Shown: positions 1-9,573, counted from the stretch's first letter. The stretch: 64,000 nucleotides of DNA from Comamonas aquatica NBRC 14918 (GCF_000739875.1 NZ_BBJR01000042.1:1-64000), one strand, 5' to 3'. The notes: generated by a model not told the origin, from the letters alone. A program made the numbers and translations.

Positions 1-14
1 GCTTCAGATTTCTT

Positions 15-36
15 GCTTCGCCGTGATCAGCGAAGC
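15..36. repeat. inverted repeat at the left edge
   Basis: Seven-base arms GCTTCGC and GCGAAGC surround an 8-base loop. No T-run follows on the minus strand and only three T's follow on the plus strand, so it may be a weak terminator of a plus-strand gene lying left of the window. Nothing else is recognisable in bases 1-98. Confidence 0.35.
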
Positions 37-98
37 TTTGAACTATACCAGAATTTCTAACCCTAAAATTTTTAGGAAATTCTTCAAACCTTTTCACC

Positions 99-131
99 AT
101 AAAGAAAGAAGCTTTTGCGAGCTTCTTTCTT
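99..131 (-). terminator. hairpin downstream of tRNA-Ser
   Basis: A perfect 12-bp stem (arms 102-113 and 120-131) with a 6-base loop lies just after the 3' end of the tRNA-Ser gene. On the minus strand it is followed by only a short T-run (CTTTAT), so termination may be partial. Confidence 0.6.
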
Positions 132-136
132 GCATT

Positions 137-229
137 TGGCGGAAACGGAGGGATTCGAACCCTCGATGAGGCTCTACACCCCATACTCCCTTAGCAGGGG
201 AGCACCTTCGGCCACTCGGTCACGTTTCC
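137..229 (-). tRNA. tRNA-Ser (anticodon GCU)
   Basis: Read on the minus strand this is a 93-nt class II tRNA. The acceptor arms GGAAACG and CGTTTCC pair perfectly, the discriminator is G, and CCA is encoded at 137-139. The T loop reads GGTTCGAATCC. The anticodon loop CTGCTAA carries GCT, which decodes AGC and AGU serine codons, and a long variable arm typical of tRNA-Ser is present. It lies 54 bases after lysC on the same strand. A TACAAT box at 241-246 could give it its own promoter. Confidence 0.96.
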
Positions 230-240
230 GGAATGACGTT

Positions 241-246
241 ATTGTA
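241..246 (-). promoter_or_regulatory. candidate -10 box for tRNA-Ser
   Basis: TACAAT on the minus strand lies 11 bases upstream of the mature tRNA 5' end, the right distance for a start site just before the tRNA. No good -35 hexamer sits 16-18 bases upstream, so the promoter would be -10 driven. It falls between the lysC stop and the tRNA. Confidence 0.35.
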
Positions 247-283
247 AACAGCTTTTTTGAGCGTTTTTGGAAAGTTGCGAAAA

Positions 284-1549
284 TTATTCGCTCTTGTCCA
301 AGCCAAACGCTGTGTGCAAGGCGCGCACAGCCAGTTCCAGGTACTTCTCGTCGATCACCACCGAGGTCTTGATTTCGGAGGTCGAGATCATCTGGATGTT
401 CACGCCCTCTTGGCTCAGCGCACGGAACATGGTGGAGGCCACACCCACATGGCTGCGCATGCCGATACCGACGATGCTGACCTTGGCGATGTTGGTATTG
501 CCCACCACTTCAGAAGCGCCCAGCGCAGGCGCCACCTTGTCGCGCAGCAATTCCAGGGCACGCTGGTAGTCGCCCTGGTTCACGGTGAAGGAGAAATCGG
601 TCTTGCCATCCTTGGAGATGTTCTGAATGATCACATCGACTTCGATGTTGGCATCGGCCACAGGACCCAGGATGCCAGCAGCGATACCAGGGGTGTCGGG
701 CACACCGAGCACGGAGATCTTGGCTTCGCCGCGGTTGAATGCGATGCCGGAAACGACGGCCTTTTCCATTTTTTCGTCTTCCTCAAAAGTAATCAGGGTG
801 CCGGACTTGGCTTCTTCGGCCAAGTCAATGTCCCAGGGCGTGAAGCTGGAGAGCACGCGCATGGGCACTTTGTACTTGCCCGCGAATTCCACGGAACGGA
901 TTTGCAGTACCTTGGAGCCGAGGCTGGCCATTTCCAGCATTTCCTCAAAGCTCACGGTACCCAGGCGCTTGGCAGCAGGCACCACGCGGGGGTCGGTGGT
1001 GTAGACGCCATCCACATCGGTATAGATCAGGCACTCGTCGGCCTTCATCGCCGCTGCCACGGCCACGGCCGAGGTGTCCGAGCCGCCACGGCCCAAGGTG
1101 GTGACGTGGCCTTCGGGATCGATACCCTGGAAGCCAGTGATGATGACAACGCGACCGGCATCCAGATCCTTGCGCACGCGGACATCGTCGATCGACTCGA
1201 TGCGGGCCTTGGTGAAGGCGCTGTCGGTGCGCACAGGCACTTGCCAGCCGGCGTAGCTGATGGCATCCATGCCTTCGGCCTGCAGGGCAATCGCCAGCAG
1301 CGCCGACGAAGCTTGCTCGCCGGTGGCGGCCAGCATGTCCAGCTCGCGGTAGTAGGAGGTCTTGGCAGAAGAAGGCGCCAGCTCGCTGGCCAGACCCAGC
1401 AAACGGTTGGTTTCGCCACTCATGGCGCTGGGCACAACCACCATCTGGTGACCCGCCCGAGCCCACTTGGCCACACGCTTGGCGACGTTGCGGATGCGCT
1501 CGGGAGAGCCCATCGAGGTGCCGCCGTATTTATGAACGATCAGTGCCAT
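284..1549 (-). CDS. lysC: aspartate kinase
   Basis: This enzyme phosphorylates aspartate, the first step toward lysine, threonine, methionine and diaminopimelate. The 421-residue protein opens with the kinase motif KYGGTS (7-12). It carries a GRGGSDTSA nucleotide/aspartate segment around residue 150 and ends in two ACT domains from about 265 onward, so feedback inhibition by lysine and/or threonine is likely. The ATG at 1549 starts the conserved MALIVHKYGG; an upstream in-frame extension looks non-coding. It follows tilS by 100 bases on the same strand. No lysine riboswitch was seen in its short leader. Confidence 0.95.
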   Translation of the reverse strand: MALIVHKYGGTSMGSPERIRNVAKRVAKWARAGHQMVVVPSAMSGETNRLLGLASELAPSSAKTSYYRELDMLAATGEQASSALLAIALQAEGMDAISYAGWQVPVRTDSAFTKARIESIDDVRVRKDLDAGRVVIITGFQGIDPEGHVTTLGRGGSDTSAVAVAAAMKADECLIYTDVDGVYTTDPRVVPAAKRLGTVSFEEMLEMASLGSKVLQIRSVEFAGKYKVPMRVLSSFTPWDIDLAEEAKSGTLITFEEDEKMEKAVVSGIAFNRGEAKISVLGVPDTPGIAAGILGPVADANIEVDVIIQNISKDGKTDFSFTVNQGDYQRALELLRDKVAPALGASEVVGNTNIAKVSIVGIGMRSHVGVASTMFRALSQEGVNIQMISTSEIKTSVVIDEKYLELAVRALHTAFGLDKSE

Positions 1550-1648
1550 TGGATATTGGGGTGACGAAACTGCTTGCCACGGCGCTGTTGGATGAAAGCG
1601 TGTTTTGGCGCGCCGCCGGTTTTCGTACTCAAAGATTGGGACCAAAAC

Positions 1649-2599
1649 TCAGGGATTGTACCAACCGAGGTTCGCACCATTCCTTACGGCAAACCCGTAG
1701 CCCACCTTGATATGGATACGGTGCCCCCGCGTTTGGCATGCACCGATCTGTCGCAGCAGCTCCTGCAGCTGCGCCGCCGTCGGGGTCGCCTGGTGGTGCT
1801 GCAACAGCCAATGCCGCAGCACATTGGCCTGGCGGACCGGGCTGAGCTGCTGCAGCGCCTGAATGCGCGGCGGCACGCCAATCGCCTGCAGGTCCAGCTG
1901 CGCCAGCTCCTGCTGCAGCTGCTTGGCCTGGGCCGCGTGGGCACTGCTGCGCGCAAACGTGTCCCGAAACTGCGGAAACACCTGCTCCAGCACCGGCAGC
2001 AACTGCTGGCGAATGCGGTTGCGCGTGTAGCGCAGGTCGGTATTGGTGGGATCGTCGATCCAGGCGATGCCCTGGTCGAGCAGGCCTTGGCGAATGTCGG
2101 CCGCACTCACCCCCAGCAACGGCCGGTGCCAGTGCAGACCATCGCGCTGCCACTGCGCCGGCATGGCCGCCAGCCCTGCCACACCAGCCCCGCGCGACAG
2201 GGCCAGCAGCAAGGTTTCCACCTGGTCGTCGGCATGCTGGGCCAGGGCCACGCTGGCCATGGGCCGGTCGAAGGCCGTGCGCGCCTGCGCCGCCAGGGCG
2301 GCATAGCGGTGGCGGCGTGCGGCATCTTCCGGACTTTGGCCGGGCTGGTGCCGCGCATCCACGGCAGCCACCACCAGCGGCACCTGCCACTGGTCACAAG
2401 CCTGGCGGCAGTGGGCAGCAAAACCATCGGCCGCCGCCTGCAGGCCGTGGTGGACATGGATGGCGTACACCTGCCCCGGCCAGCGCCGGGCGCAGGCGTA
2501 CAGCAAGGCGGTGGAATCCGCCCCGCCGCTGTACGCCACGGCCAGGGGCAGCGCTGGCATCCATGCCTGCAAGGCCTGATCGACCGCAACCGTCACCAC
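1649..2599 (-). CDS. tilS: tRNA(Ile)-lysidine synthase
   Basis: TilS converts C34 of the CAU-anticodon tRNA-Ile to lysidine with ATP and lysine, letting it read AUA. The PP-loop ATPase motif SGGADST is at residues 24-30. An N-type ATPase domain (about 1-200) is followed by a helical TilS domain. At 316 residues the protein is about 100 shorter than E. coli TilS (432 aa) and appears to lack the C-terminal substrate-binding domain. The start is a GTG; an AAAGG lies just upstream, and the next codon is also GTG. It lies downstream of accA, behind a terminator. Confidence 0.9.
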   Translation of the reverse strand: MVTVAVDQALQAWMPALPLAVAYSGGADSTALLYACARRWPGQVYAIHVHHGLQAAADGFAAHCRQACDQWQVPLVVAAVDARHQPGQSPEDAARRHRYAALAAQARTAFDRPMASVALAQHADDQVETLLLALSRGAGVAGLAAMPAQWQRDGLHWHRPLLGVSAADIRQGLLDQGIAWIDDPTNTDLRYTRNRIRQQLLPVLEQVFPQFRDTFARSSAHAAQAKQLQQELAQLDLQAIGVPPRIQALQQLSPVRQANVLRHWLLQHHQATPTAAQLQELLRQIGACQTRGHRIHIKVGYGFAVRNGANLGWYNP

Positions 2600-2729
2600 A
2601 CACCTTTCATATTGATCACCATTTGATAGCTGTCAGCGCATGCCACTCGGTCACTTCAACATCCAAAGTATTGAAAGTCCTTATCTGTCGCACGCCACCC
2701 GCTACGTTTTCTGACACAGCCGAATGTCC

Positions 2730-2755
2730 AAAAAAAATGGCCCCGCAGGGCCATT
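2730..2755 (-). terminator. terminator downstream of accA
   Basis: The 8-bp stem AATGGCCC / GGGCCATT with a 4-base loop is followed on the minus strand by a run of about eight T's (complement of 2730-2737). It is a canonical intrinsic terminator between accA and tilS. A second GC-rich hairpin, without T's, lies just upstream near 2771-2790. Confidence 0.8.
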
Positions 2756-2799
2756 CGAGGGAGTGCCTGCCGCCGTGGAGGGTCTCCACGGCCCCGGCA

Positions 2800-3771
2800 T
2801 CAGCTGGCCTTGGTGTCGGAGAAGCGGCCGTAGCTTTGCAGACGCTCGTAGCGGCGATCCTGCAATTCCTTGGGCTTGAGGTCCGACAGCTGGCGCCAGG
2901 CATCGCCCAGGGCGCGCTTGAGCAGGCTGCCCATGTGCTTGTGGTCGCGGTGGGCGCCGCCCACGGGCTCGTTGACGATCTTGTCGACCAGGCCCAGGGC
3001 CTTCAGGCGGTGGGCCGTGATGCCCATGGCCTCGGCGGCCTCGGGCGCCTTCTCGCCGGTCTTCCACAGGATGGACGCACAACCCTCGGGGCTGATCACG
3101 GAGTACACGGAGTACTGCAGCATCAGCACCTGGTCGGCCACGGCAATTGCCAGGGCGCCGCCCGAACCACCTTCACCAATGATGGTGGTGATGATGGGGG
3201 TCTTCAGCTGGGCCATTTCGTAGATGTTGCGGCCGATCGCTTCGGACTGGCTGCGCTCTTCGGCGTCGATGCCCGGGAAAGCACCGGGCGTGTCCACGAA
3301 GGTGAACACCGGCAGCTTGAACTTCTCGGCCGTCTTCATCAGACGCAAGGCCTTGCGATAGCCTTCGGGGCGCGTCATGCCGAAGTTGCGCAGAGCGCGC
3401 TCCTTGGTGTCACGGCCCTTTTGGTGACCTATGACCATGCAGGGCTGACCATTGAAGCGGGCCAGGCCACCGACGATCGACTTGTCGTCGGCAAAGTGGC
3501 GGTCACCGTGCATTTCCACGAAATCGGTGAAGCACTCGCGCACATAGTCAAGCGTGTAGGGACGCTCGGGGTGGCGCGCAATCTTGGTGACTTGCCAAGG
3601 CGTCAGGTCGCTGTAGATGTCTTTGGTGAGCTGCTGGCTCTTCTTGCTCAGCTGGTCGATCTCTTCCGAGATGTCGACTGCATTTTCGGTCTGCACGTAA
3701 CGCAGTTCTTCGATTTTGGATTCGAGTTCAGCGATCGGCTGTTCGAAATCCAGAAAGGTCTTTTTCGCCAA
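2800..3771 (-). CDS. accA: acetyl-CoA carboxylase carboxyltransferase, alpha subunit
   Basis: AccA forms the alpha half of the carboxyltransferase that moves CO2 from carboxybiotin (on AccB) to acetyl-CoA, giving malonyl-CoA for fatty acid synthesis. The 323-residue length and the family signatures match: an N-terminal helical [11 protein letters not shown] segment, a GDR..ADD loop, and a [10 protein letters not shown] oxyanion segment near residue 205. The start is a TTG at 3771 ([10 protein letters not shown]), supported by AAGGAG seven bases upstream. It is the third gene of a cysS-glycosylase-accA run. accD is not in this window. Confidence 0.95.
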   Translation of the reverse strand: MAKKTFLDFEQPIAELESKIEELRYVQTENAVDISEEIDQLSKKSQQLTKDIYSDLTPWQVTKIARHPERPYTLDYVRECFTDFVEMHGDRHFADDKSIVGGLARFNGQPCMVIGHQKGRDTKERALRNFGMTRPEGYRKALRLMKTAEKFKLPVFTFVDTPGAFPGIDAEERSQSEAIGRNIYEMAQLKTPIITTIIGEGGSGGALAIAVADQVLMLQYSVYSVISPEGCASILWKTGEKAPEAAEAMGITAHRLKALGLVDKIVNEPVGGAHRDHKHMGSLLKRALGDAWRQLSDLKPKELQDRRYERLQSYGRFSDTKAS

Positions 3772-3817
3772 GTTAATTCTCCTTGTCCCGGCCTGCGCAA
3801 TGGGGCCTGAGAGTCAA

Positions 3818-4474
3818 TCAATAGGCCACAGGCTGCGGGTCGAGCGAGCGCCAAATATACCAAGTTGCCACGGTGCACCAAGGTTTCCAGGCCTCGGCCA
3901 CCTCACGGGCATCGCTGCGGCTCACCGGATCACCCGAGAAATAACTCTGGCTGATCCCCTTGAGCAAGCCCACGTCATCCAACGGAAGAACGTTGGGGCG
4001 CAGCAGGTAAAAAATCAGGAACATTTCGGCCGTCCAGCGGCCGATCCCACGGATGGTGGTCAGTTCGGCAATGATGGATTCGTCGTCCATCTGCGCCCAT
4101 TCCTGCACATGCAGGCGGCCTTGCGTGAAGTGCAGCGCCAGGTCGACCAGATAGTCCACCTTGCGCGCCGACAGCCCGGCGGCGCGCATGTCGTCCACCT
4201 TGAGCAGCAGCACCTGGGCCGGCGTCATCTCTGCCGGCAAGGCACTGAAACGCTTCCAGATCGAGGCGGCCGACTTGACCGACACCTGCTGGCCCACGAT
4301 CGAGCGCGCCAGCGTGATGAACGGGTCGCCGCGCGTCTGCAGGGCTTCGGCGCTGAACTGGGGAATCAGGCGCCGCATGACCCGGTCCTTCTTGACCAGG
4401 TGCTTGCAGGCCTCGGCCCAGTAAGCAGGCGCATGCGCCGGCAGGGCCGGCAATTCTTTGGGAGAGGGCGACAT
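3818..4474 (-). CDS. DNA-3-methyladenine glycosylase II family (HhH-GPD)
   Basis: This is a base-excision repair glycosylase that removes alkylated purines. The 218-residue protein is the minimal HhH-GPD module. Its helix-hairpin-helix is LTTIRGIGRWTAEMF (138-152), followed by the acidic LPLDD segment (163-167), which should carry the catalytic Asp. It lacks the N-terminal domain of E. coli AlkA and resembles the short AlkA/MAG-like enzymes. The ATG at 4474 is preferred because the upstream extension in the same frame runs back into cysS in a meaningless frame. It starts 19 bases after cysS and is probably co-transcribed. Confidence 0.88.
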   Translation of the reverse strand: MSPSPKELPALPAHAPAYWAEACKHLVKKDRVMRRLIPQFSAEALQTRGDPFITLARSIVGQQVSVKSAASIWKRFSALPAEMTPAQVLLLKVDDMRAAGLSARKVDYLVDLALHFTQGRLHVQEWAQMDDESIIAELTTIRGIGRWTAEMFLIFYLLRPNVLPLDDVGLLKGISQSYFSGDPVSRSDAREVAEAWKPWCTVATWYIWRSLDPQPVAY

Positions 4475-4493
4475 GAATGCTCGCACCCAGCGC

Positions 4494-5873
4494 TTACTGG
4501 GCGGCCTCCCAGGTGGTGCCTGCGGGCGAGTCCTTGAGCACGATGCCCTGCTCCAGCAAGGCCTTGCGAATACGGTCGGCCTCTGCCCAATTCTTTTCAG
4601 CCTTGGCCGTGGCACGCGCGGCAATCTGCGCCTCGATGGCGGCGACATCCACGCCGGCAGCGCCCGCCTGCAAAAACTTTTGCGGATCGTCCTGCAGCAG
4701 CCCCAGGCAGGCCCCCAGTGCCTTGAGCAGCCCCGCCACCTCGGGCGACTTGCTGCGGTTCACTTCGCCGGCCAGATCAAACAGCACAGCCACCGCCTCG
4801 GGCGTGCCGAAGTCCTCGTTCATGGCGGCCTGAAAGCGCGCGGCGTAGGGCGAAGCCCAGTCGATCTGCACGGCGGCCGGCTCCACCAGGCTCAGCGCGG
4901 TGTACAGACGCTTCAAAGCGTTGCGCGCATCGTCCAGGTGCACGTCGGAATAGTTCAGCGGGCTGCGGTAGTGGCTGCGCACCACGAAGAAACGCACGGT
5001 CTCGGCGTCGTACGCCTGCAGTACATCGCGGATGGTGAAGAAGTTGCCCAGCGACTTGGACATCTTCTCGTTGTCCACGTTGATGAAGCCGTTGTGCATC
5101 CAGGTCTGGGCAAACGGCTTGCCGGTCGCGCCTTCGCTTTGGGCAATCTCGTTCTCATGGTGCGGGAACTGCAGATCGGCACCACCGCCGTGGATGTCGA
5201 AGCTCTCGCCCAGCATCTCGCAGCCCATGGCCGAGCACTCGATGTGCCAGCCGGGGCGACCTTCGCCAAAAGGGCTGGCCCATTTCACGTCGGCAGGCTC
5301 TTCGGGCTTGGAGGATTTCCACAGCACGAAGTCCAGCGGATCGTGCTTGCCATCGGCCACGGCCACGCGCTCGCCGGCGTTCAGCTCATCCAGGGACTTG
5401 CCGGACAGCTTGCCGTAGCCCGAAAACTTGCGCACGGCAAAGTTCACATCACCGTTGCCGGCCTGGTAGGCCAGACCCTTTTGCTGCAGCGTACCGATCA
5501 TGGACAGCATCTGCGGCACGTACTCGGTGGCGCGCGGCTCGTGCGTGGGGCGCTCGATGCCCAGGGCATCGGCATCCTGGTGCAACGCGTCGATCATGCG
5601 ATCGGTCAGGCTGCGGATGGTCTCGCCGTTTTCCACGGCGCGCTTGATGATCTTGTCGTCAATGTCCGTGATGTTGCGCACATAGGTCACGCGGTAGCCG
5701 CTGGCACGCAGCCAGCGTTGCACCACGTCAAACGCCACCATGGAACGGGCGTGGCCCAGGTGGCAGAGGTCGTACACGGTCATGCCGCACACGTACATGC
5801 GCACGTGTCCAGGTTCAAGCGGCGAAAACGCCTCCAATGCACGCGACAGCGTGTTGTAGATACGCAAACTCAT
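4494..5873 (-). CDS. cysS: cysteinyl-tRNA synthetase
   Basis: This class I aminoacyl-tRNA synthetase charges tRNA-Cys. The zinc-binding Cys29 is in YVCGMTVYD, the HIGH-type motif HLGH is at 38-41, and KMSKS occurs near residue 270 ([11 protein letters not shown]). The length of 459 residues is normal. It heads a minus-strand run (cysS, glycosylase, accA). It is divergently oriented from the TPR/cyclophilin operon across 190 bases that should hold both promoters. Confidence 0.97.
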   Translation of the reverse strand: MSLRIYNTLSRALEAFSPLEPGHVRMYVCGMTVYDLCHLGHARSMVAFDVVQRWLRASGYRVTYVRNITDIDDKIIKRAVENGETIRSLTDRMIDALHQDADALGIERPTHEPRATEYVPQMLSMIGTLQQKGLAYQAGNGDVNFAVRKFSGYGKLSGKSLDELNAGERVAVADGKHDPLDFVLWKSSKPEEPADVKWASPFGEGRPGWHIECSAMGCEMLGESFDIHGGGADLQFPHHENEIAQSEGATGKPFAQTWMHNGFINVDNEKMSKSLGNFFTIRDVLQAYDAETVRFFVVRSHYRSPLNYSDVHLDDARNALKRLYTALSLVEPAAVQIDWASPYAARFQAAMNEDFGTPEAVAVLFDLAGEVNRSKSPEVAGLLKALGACLGLLQDDPQKFLQAGAAGVDVAAIEAQIAARATAKAEKNWAEADRIRKALLEQGIVLKDSPAGTTWEAAQ

Positions 5874-6063
5874 GGAGTGTCAGAAACGGAATATGGGGTG
5901 GGAGCGGCACAGACGCCGGTGCGCGGCGCCGTCTCCGTGCAGCCGGGCCAAAGCCTGCGACAGGGTTGCGGACAGCAAATGGCCTTGACCCCCTCAGCTA
6001 CAATCTTCCGCAGTATAAGCCCGCCACGCAGGCCATCTCCCGTCCCCCTTGGAAAGCACCTAC

Positions 6064-6591
6064 ATGTCTCCTGTCCTCCGCACCCGCCCCCTGTTGCGCC
6101 TGCTGGCCCTTTCCGGCCTGCTGTTGACAGGCGCAGTACACGCCGATGTGTACGGCGATGTCTCGAGCCTGGCCAAATCGGGCAAGACGGCGGAAGCGAT
6201 TGCCAAGGCCGACCAGTACCTGGGCAGCAACCCGCGCGATCCGCAGATGCGCTTTCTCAAGGGCGTGGCGCAATCGCAGGCCGGCGACCTGACCGCTGCC
6301 ACCGCCACGTTCGAGGCCCTGATCGAGGAATACCCCGAGCTGCCCGAGCCCTACAACAACCTGGCCGTGATCTACGCCAGCCAGAGCCAGCTGGACAAGG
6401 CCCGCAGCGCGCTGGAAATGGCGGTGCGCAACAACCCCAACTACGCCGTGGCCCACGAGAACCTGGGCGACATCTATGCCCGTCTGGCACACGATGCCTA
6501 CCAGCGCTCCCTGCAACTGCACAGCAACAACCGCGCGCTCCAACTCAAGCTGTCCACCTTGACCGAGATGCTGCAGCCGCGCGCGCGCTGA
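6064..6591 (+). CDS. exported TPR-repeat protein
   Basis: The 175-residue protein has an N-terminal signal peptide (Arg-rich start, LLRLLALSGLLLTG core, cleavage likely after AVHA). About three tetratricopeptide repeats follow, with LPEPYNNLAVIYAS and YAVAHENLGDIYA as clear units. It should be a periplasmic scaffold; the specific partner is unknown. The ATG at 6064 follows GGAAAG. A TACAAT box at 5999-6004 is the best promoter element seen in the cysS-divergent gap. It is the first gene of the plus-strand run with the cyclophilins and lpxH. Confidence 0.8.
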   Translation: MSPVLRTRPLLRLLALSGLLLTGAVHADVYGDVSSLAKSGKTAEAIAKADQYLGSNPRDPQMRFLKGVAQSQAGDLTAATATFEALIEEYPELPEPYNNLAVIYASQSQLDKARSALEMAVRNNPNYAVAHENLGDIYARLAHDAYQRSLQLHSNNRALQLKLSTLTEMLQPRAR

Positions 6592-6709
6592 CGGAACCTC
6601 TGCCCTGTGGCGCACTCCCACAGGGCTGTGACCAGCCGGCCCGGCTGGCCTTCGTGATCCCTTGCGCGATCTGTTTCCCGTTTTCCGAATGCTCAGGAGC
6701 CGCCCTGCC

Positions 6710-7294
6710 ATGACCCTGTCCCGCAGAACCCTCACCCTGTCCCTGGCCGCCGTCCTGGCCACCACCAGCACCCACTGGGCCATCGCGGCCGACATCGCCA
6801 AGACCCGTGTCAAGTTCACCACTTCGCTGGGCGACTTCGTGGTTGAACTGGACCCTGCCAAGGCGCCCAAAACGGTCGAGAACTTCCTGCAGTACGTAGC
6901 CGACAAGCACTACGACGGCACGGTGTTCCACCGCGTGATCGACGGCTTCATGATTCAGGGCGGAGGCTTCACCGCCGACATGCAGCAAAAACCCACGCGC
7001 GCGGCCATTCCCCTGGAAGCCAAAAACGGCCTGAAGAACGACCGCTACACGATTGCCATGGCCCGCACCAGCAATCCCGATTCGGCCACCGCGCAGTTCT
7101 TCATCAACGTGGCCAACAACGACATGCTGAACGCCCCCCAGCCGGATGGCCATGGCTACGCCGTATTTGGCAAGGTCGTGCAAGGCCAAGCCGTGGTGGA
7201 CAAAATCCGTACCGTGGCCACCGGCAACCGTGGCATGCACCAGAATGTGCCCACCACGGCCGTCACCATCACGGCAGCCACGCTGCTCAAGTGA
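6710..7294 (+). CDS. ppiA: periplasmic peptidyl-prolyl cis-trans isomerase (cyclophilin)
   Basis: This cyclophilin-type prolyl isomerase catalyses proline isomerisation during folding of exported proteins. The 194-residue protein has a signal peptide ([16 protein letters not shown], cleavage near AIA/AD). The cyclophilin core follows, with [13 protein letters not shown], the PPIase signature containing the catalytic Arg, and [10 protein letters not shown]. The ATG at 6710 has AGGAG ten bases upstream. It is followed 45 bases later by a cytosolic paralogue, so the pair looks like a tandem duplication giving one exported and one cytoplasmic enzyme. Confidence 0.93.
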   Translation: MTLSRRTLTLSLAAVLATTSTHWAIAADIAKTRVKFTTSLGDFVVELDPAKAPKTVENFLQYVADKHYDGTVFHRVIDGFMIQGGGFTADMQQKPTRAAIPLEAKNGLKNDRYTIAMARTSNPDSATAQFFINVANNDMLNAPQPDGHGYAVFGKVVQGQAVVDKIRTVATGNRGMHQNVPTTAVTITAATLLK

Positions 7295-7339
7295 TGGCGC
7301 GCCCCTCCCTTTTGTACAAACCTTCTAGAAAGTTGTCCC

Positions 7340-7867
7340 ATGAGCAATCCTCAAGTTGAGCTGCACGTCACCATCAACGTGGCCGACACCGCCACCCAGG
7401 GCGTGATCACCCTGGAACTGGACGCCGTGAATGCCCCCAAGTCCACCGAAAACTTCCTGAACTACGTCAACGCCGGCTTCTACGACGGCACGGTGTTCCA
7501 CCGCGTGATCAAGAACTTCATGATCCAGGGCGGCGGCATGACCCCTGACATGAAGCAAAAGGAAGCCCAGGCCCCCATCGAGAACGAAGCCAAGAACGGC
7601 CTGAAGAACGACAAGTACACCGTGGCTATGGCCCGCACCAGCGACCCCCACAGCGCCACCGCCCAGTTCTTCATCAACGTGGTGGACAACGGCTTCCTGA
7701 ACCACACCACCCCCACCCCCCAAGGCTGGGGCTACGCCGTGTTCGGCAAGGTAGTCAAGGGTGAAGAAATCGTCGACGCCATCAAGAAGGTGCGCACCAC
7801 CCGCAAGGGCTTCCATGACGACGTGCCGTTCGACGCCGTGGTCATCGACAAGGCCGTTGCCATCTAA
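7340..7867 (+). CDS. ppiB: cytoplasmic peptidyl-prolyl cis-trans isomerase (cyclophilin)
   Basis: This is a 175-residue cyclophilin without a signal peptide, so it acts in the cytoplasm. [14 protein letters not shown] and [10 protein letters not shown] mark the active-site face. Over the shared core it is very similar to the exported cyclophilin just upstream, supporting local duplication. The ATG at 7340 is preceded by AGAAAG. lpxH begins about 10 bases after the stop, so the two are probably co-transcribed. Confidence 0.95.
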   Translation: MSNPQVELHVTINVADTATQGVITLELDAVNAPKSTENFLNYVNAGFYDGTVFHRVIKNFMIQGGGMTPDMKQKEAQAPIENEAKNGLKNDKYTVAMARTSDPHSATAQFFINVVDNGFLNHTTPTPQGWGYAVFGKVVKGEEIVDAIKKVRTTRKGFHDDVPFDAVVIDKAVAI

Positions 7868-7876
7868 GTTGCTGGT

Positions 7877-8707
7877 TTGGCCCAGGTCTTGACCGCCGAC
7901 CACCTGTCGACCGTGTTGCCCGCGCAGGAGCTTGTGGCCCCTGCGCACTGGCACACGGTCGAATTCATTTCCGACCTGCACCTGGACCCGGCCGAGCCCG
8001 GCACGCTCGATGCCTGGCGCCACTACCTGCGCAGCTCCCGCGCCGATGCCATCTTCATGCTGGGCGACCTGTTCGAAGTGTGGGTGGGCGACGACACGCT
8101 GGACGAGCCCGGCAGCTTCGAAGCCGACGCTGCCGCCAGCTTGCAGCAGGCCGCGGCCCAGCGGCCCTTGTTCTTCATGGTGGGCAACCGCGACTTCCTG
8201 GCCGGCGCTGCCTTCCTGCAACGCAGCGGCATGACCGGCTTGAGCGACCCCACCGTGCTGGTGCTGGGCGAACGCCGCATCCTGCTGAGCCACGGCGACG
8301 CGCTGTGCCTGGAGGATGTGGACTACCAGAGATTCCGCGCCCTCAGCCGCTCTGCCGCCTGGATGCAGCACACACTGGGCCAGCCGCTGGCCGCCCGCCG
8401 TGCCCTGGGCAAGGCGATGCGCACGGAAAGCCAACTGCGCAAGGACAGCGGCGCGGAATACGCCGATGTGGACCTGTCCGCCACCTTGCAGTGGATGGAC
8501 GCCACGGACACGCAGTGGTTCATCCACGGCCACACGCACCGCCCGGCAGACCATGCCCTGCCCGCCGATGCCCGGGGCCGCCCCCGCACCCGCATCGTGC
8601 TCAGCGACTGGCACCTGGATGCGCACACGCACCGCGCCGAAGTGCTGCGCGTGGACCCGCAGGGCTGGCAGCGCCTGGCCCTCGAGATGGCGGTGCCCCG
8701 CGCATGA
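7877..8707 (+). CDS. lpxH: UDP-2,3-diacylglucosamine diphosphatase
   Basis: LpxH cleaves UDP-2,3-diacylglucosamine to lipid X and UMP at the inner membrane, the fourth step of lipid A synthesis. It is a calcineurin-like metallophosphoesterase: SDLH (32-35), GDLFEVWVGDD (63-73), GNRD, SHGD and the C-terminal HGHTHRP are all present. Length is 276 residues. The TTG at 7877 gives the longest form; shorter starts before residue 25 are possible because the ribosome site is weak. Its stop overlaps the mtfA start (ATGA). Confidence 0.92.
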   Translation: MAQVLTADHLSTVLPAQELVAPAHWHTVEFISDLHLDPAEPGTLDAWRHYLRSSRADAIFMLGDLFEVWVGDDTLDEPGSFEADAAASLQQAAAQRPLFFMVGNRDFLAGAAFLQRSGMTGLSDPTVLVLGERRILLSHGDALCLEDVDYQRFRALSRSAAWMQHTLGQPLAARRALGKAMRTESQLRKDSGAEYADVDLSATLQWMDATDTQWFIHGHTHRPADHALPADARGRPRTRIVLSDWHLDAHTHRAEVLRVDPQGWQRLALEMAVPRA

Positions 8708-9552
8708 GCTGGTGGCGCCGCATCGCCCAGGGGTTGCAGCGCTGGCGCACGCACGCGCCCGGCGCGCCGCGGCCGATCCCGGATGGCCTGTGGCAGGCCA
8801 CGCTGGATGCGCACCCCTTCCTGCAGCAGCTCACCCCGGATGAGCTGCGGCAATTGCGGGCGCTGTGCCAGCATTTCCTGCACCACAAGGAGTTCACGGG
8901 CGCCCACGGCCTGGTCATCACCGATGCCATGGCCTTGTCCGTCGCCACCCAGGCCTGCGTGCTGCTGATCCACTGGGGCACGCCCCAGCAGGCTTTGCGC
9001 TGGTACGACGACTTCGTGGGCATCGTGATCCACCCCGATGACATGGTCGCACGCCGCACGGTGGTGGACGAGGCCGGCGTGGTCCACCATTACTACGAAA
9101 CCCTGATGGGCGAGGCCATGGAGCGCGGGCCGGTCACCCTCAGCTGGTCGGCCATCCAGCCGGGCGGCCACCCCGGATTGGGCGCTGGCAGCAACGTGGT
9201 GATCCACGAGTTCGCGCACAAGCTGGACATGGCCCATGGCGGTGCCGATGGCTGCCCGCCGCTGCCGGCCGGCTTCATGGGCCACAGCTCGGCCCAGCAG
9301 GCGCGCCAGCACTGGTCCCGGATCTGGATGGCTGCCTACGAGGACTTTTGTGAGGCCCTGGCCGCCCACGAGCGCTTTGGCCAACCCGCCCCCTGGCTGG
9401 ATGCCTATGCCGCCACGCACCCGGCCGAGTTTTTTGCCGTGGCCTGCGAGGCCTACTGGGTGGCCCCCGCCGCCTTCGCCCAGGCCCAGCCGACCTTGCG
9501 CCCACTGCTGGACGCCCTGTTCCAGCGCTCTGCGACACCGCGCACCATGTAA
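8704..9552 (+). CDS. mtfA: MtfA-type zinc-dependent peptidase (M90 family)
   Basis: In E. coli, MtfA binds the repressor Mlc and so affects the glucose phosphotransferase gene ptsG; it also has aminopeptidase-type activity. The 282-residue protein carries the zinc motif HEFAH (168-172). A second glutamate-rich segment (PAEFFAVACEAYW) lies near the C-terminus and is typical of the family. The ATG at 8704 overlaps the lpxH stop by four bases, so translation is probably coupled. Whether an Mlc homologue exists cannot be seen here. Confidence 0.88.
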   Translation: MSWWRRIAQGLQRWRTHAPGAPRPIPDGLWQATLDAHPFLQQLTPDELRQLRALCQHFLHHKEFTGAHGLVITDAMALSVATQACVLLIHWGTPQQALRWYDDFVGIVIHPDDMVARRTVVDEAGVVHHYYETLMGEAMERGPVTLSWSAIQPGGHPGLGAGSNVVIHEFAHKLDMAHGGADGCPPLPAGFMGHSSAQQARQHWSRIWMAAYEDFCEALAAHERFGQPAPWLDAYAATHPAEFFAVACEAYWVAPAAFAQAQPTLRPLLDALFQRSATPRTM

Positions 9553-9573
9553 AAAGCACCCCGCAGGGTGCTT
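9551..9573 (-). terminator. terminator between mtfA and the convergent DUF465 gene
   Basis: The stem AAGCACCC / GGGTGCTT (9554-9561 and 9566-9573) has a 4-base loop. A T-run follows only on the minus strand, so it ends the small minus-strand gene at 9602. It could act weakly for mtfA too. Confidence 0.65.

Noticed and set aside
1-136. tRNA-Ser flank as an integration site
   Set aside because: Only 136 bases are visible past the tRNA, with no integrase, no direct repeat of the tRNA 3' end and no phage-like gene.
4458-6713. 751-codon plus-strand frame across cysS and the TPR gene
   Set aside because: It crosses two well-supported genes in the wrong frame and shows the composition bias of antisense sequence.
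6710-7867. Adjacent cyclophilin genes as one gene split by a frameshift
   Set aside because: Each gene has its own start and a complete cyclophilin domain, and only the first has a signal peptide. They are tandem paralogues.
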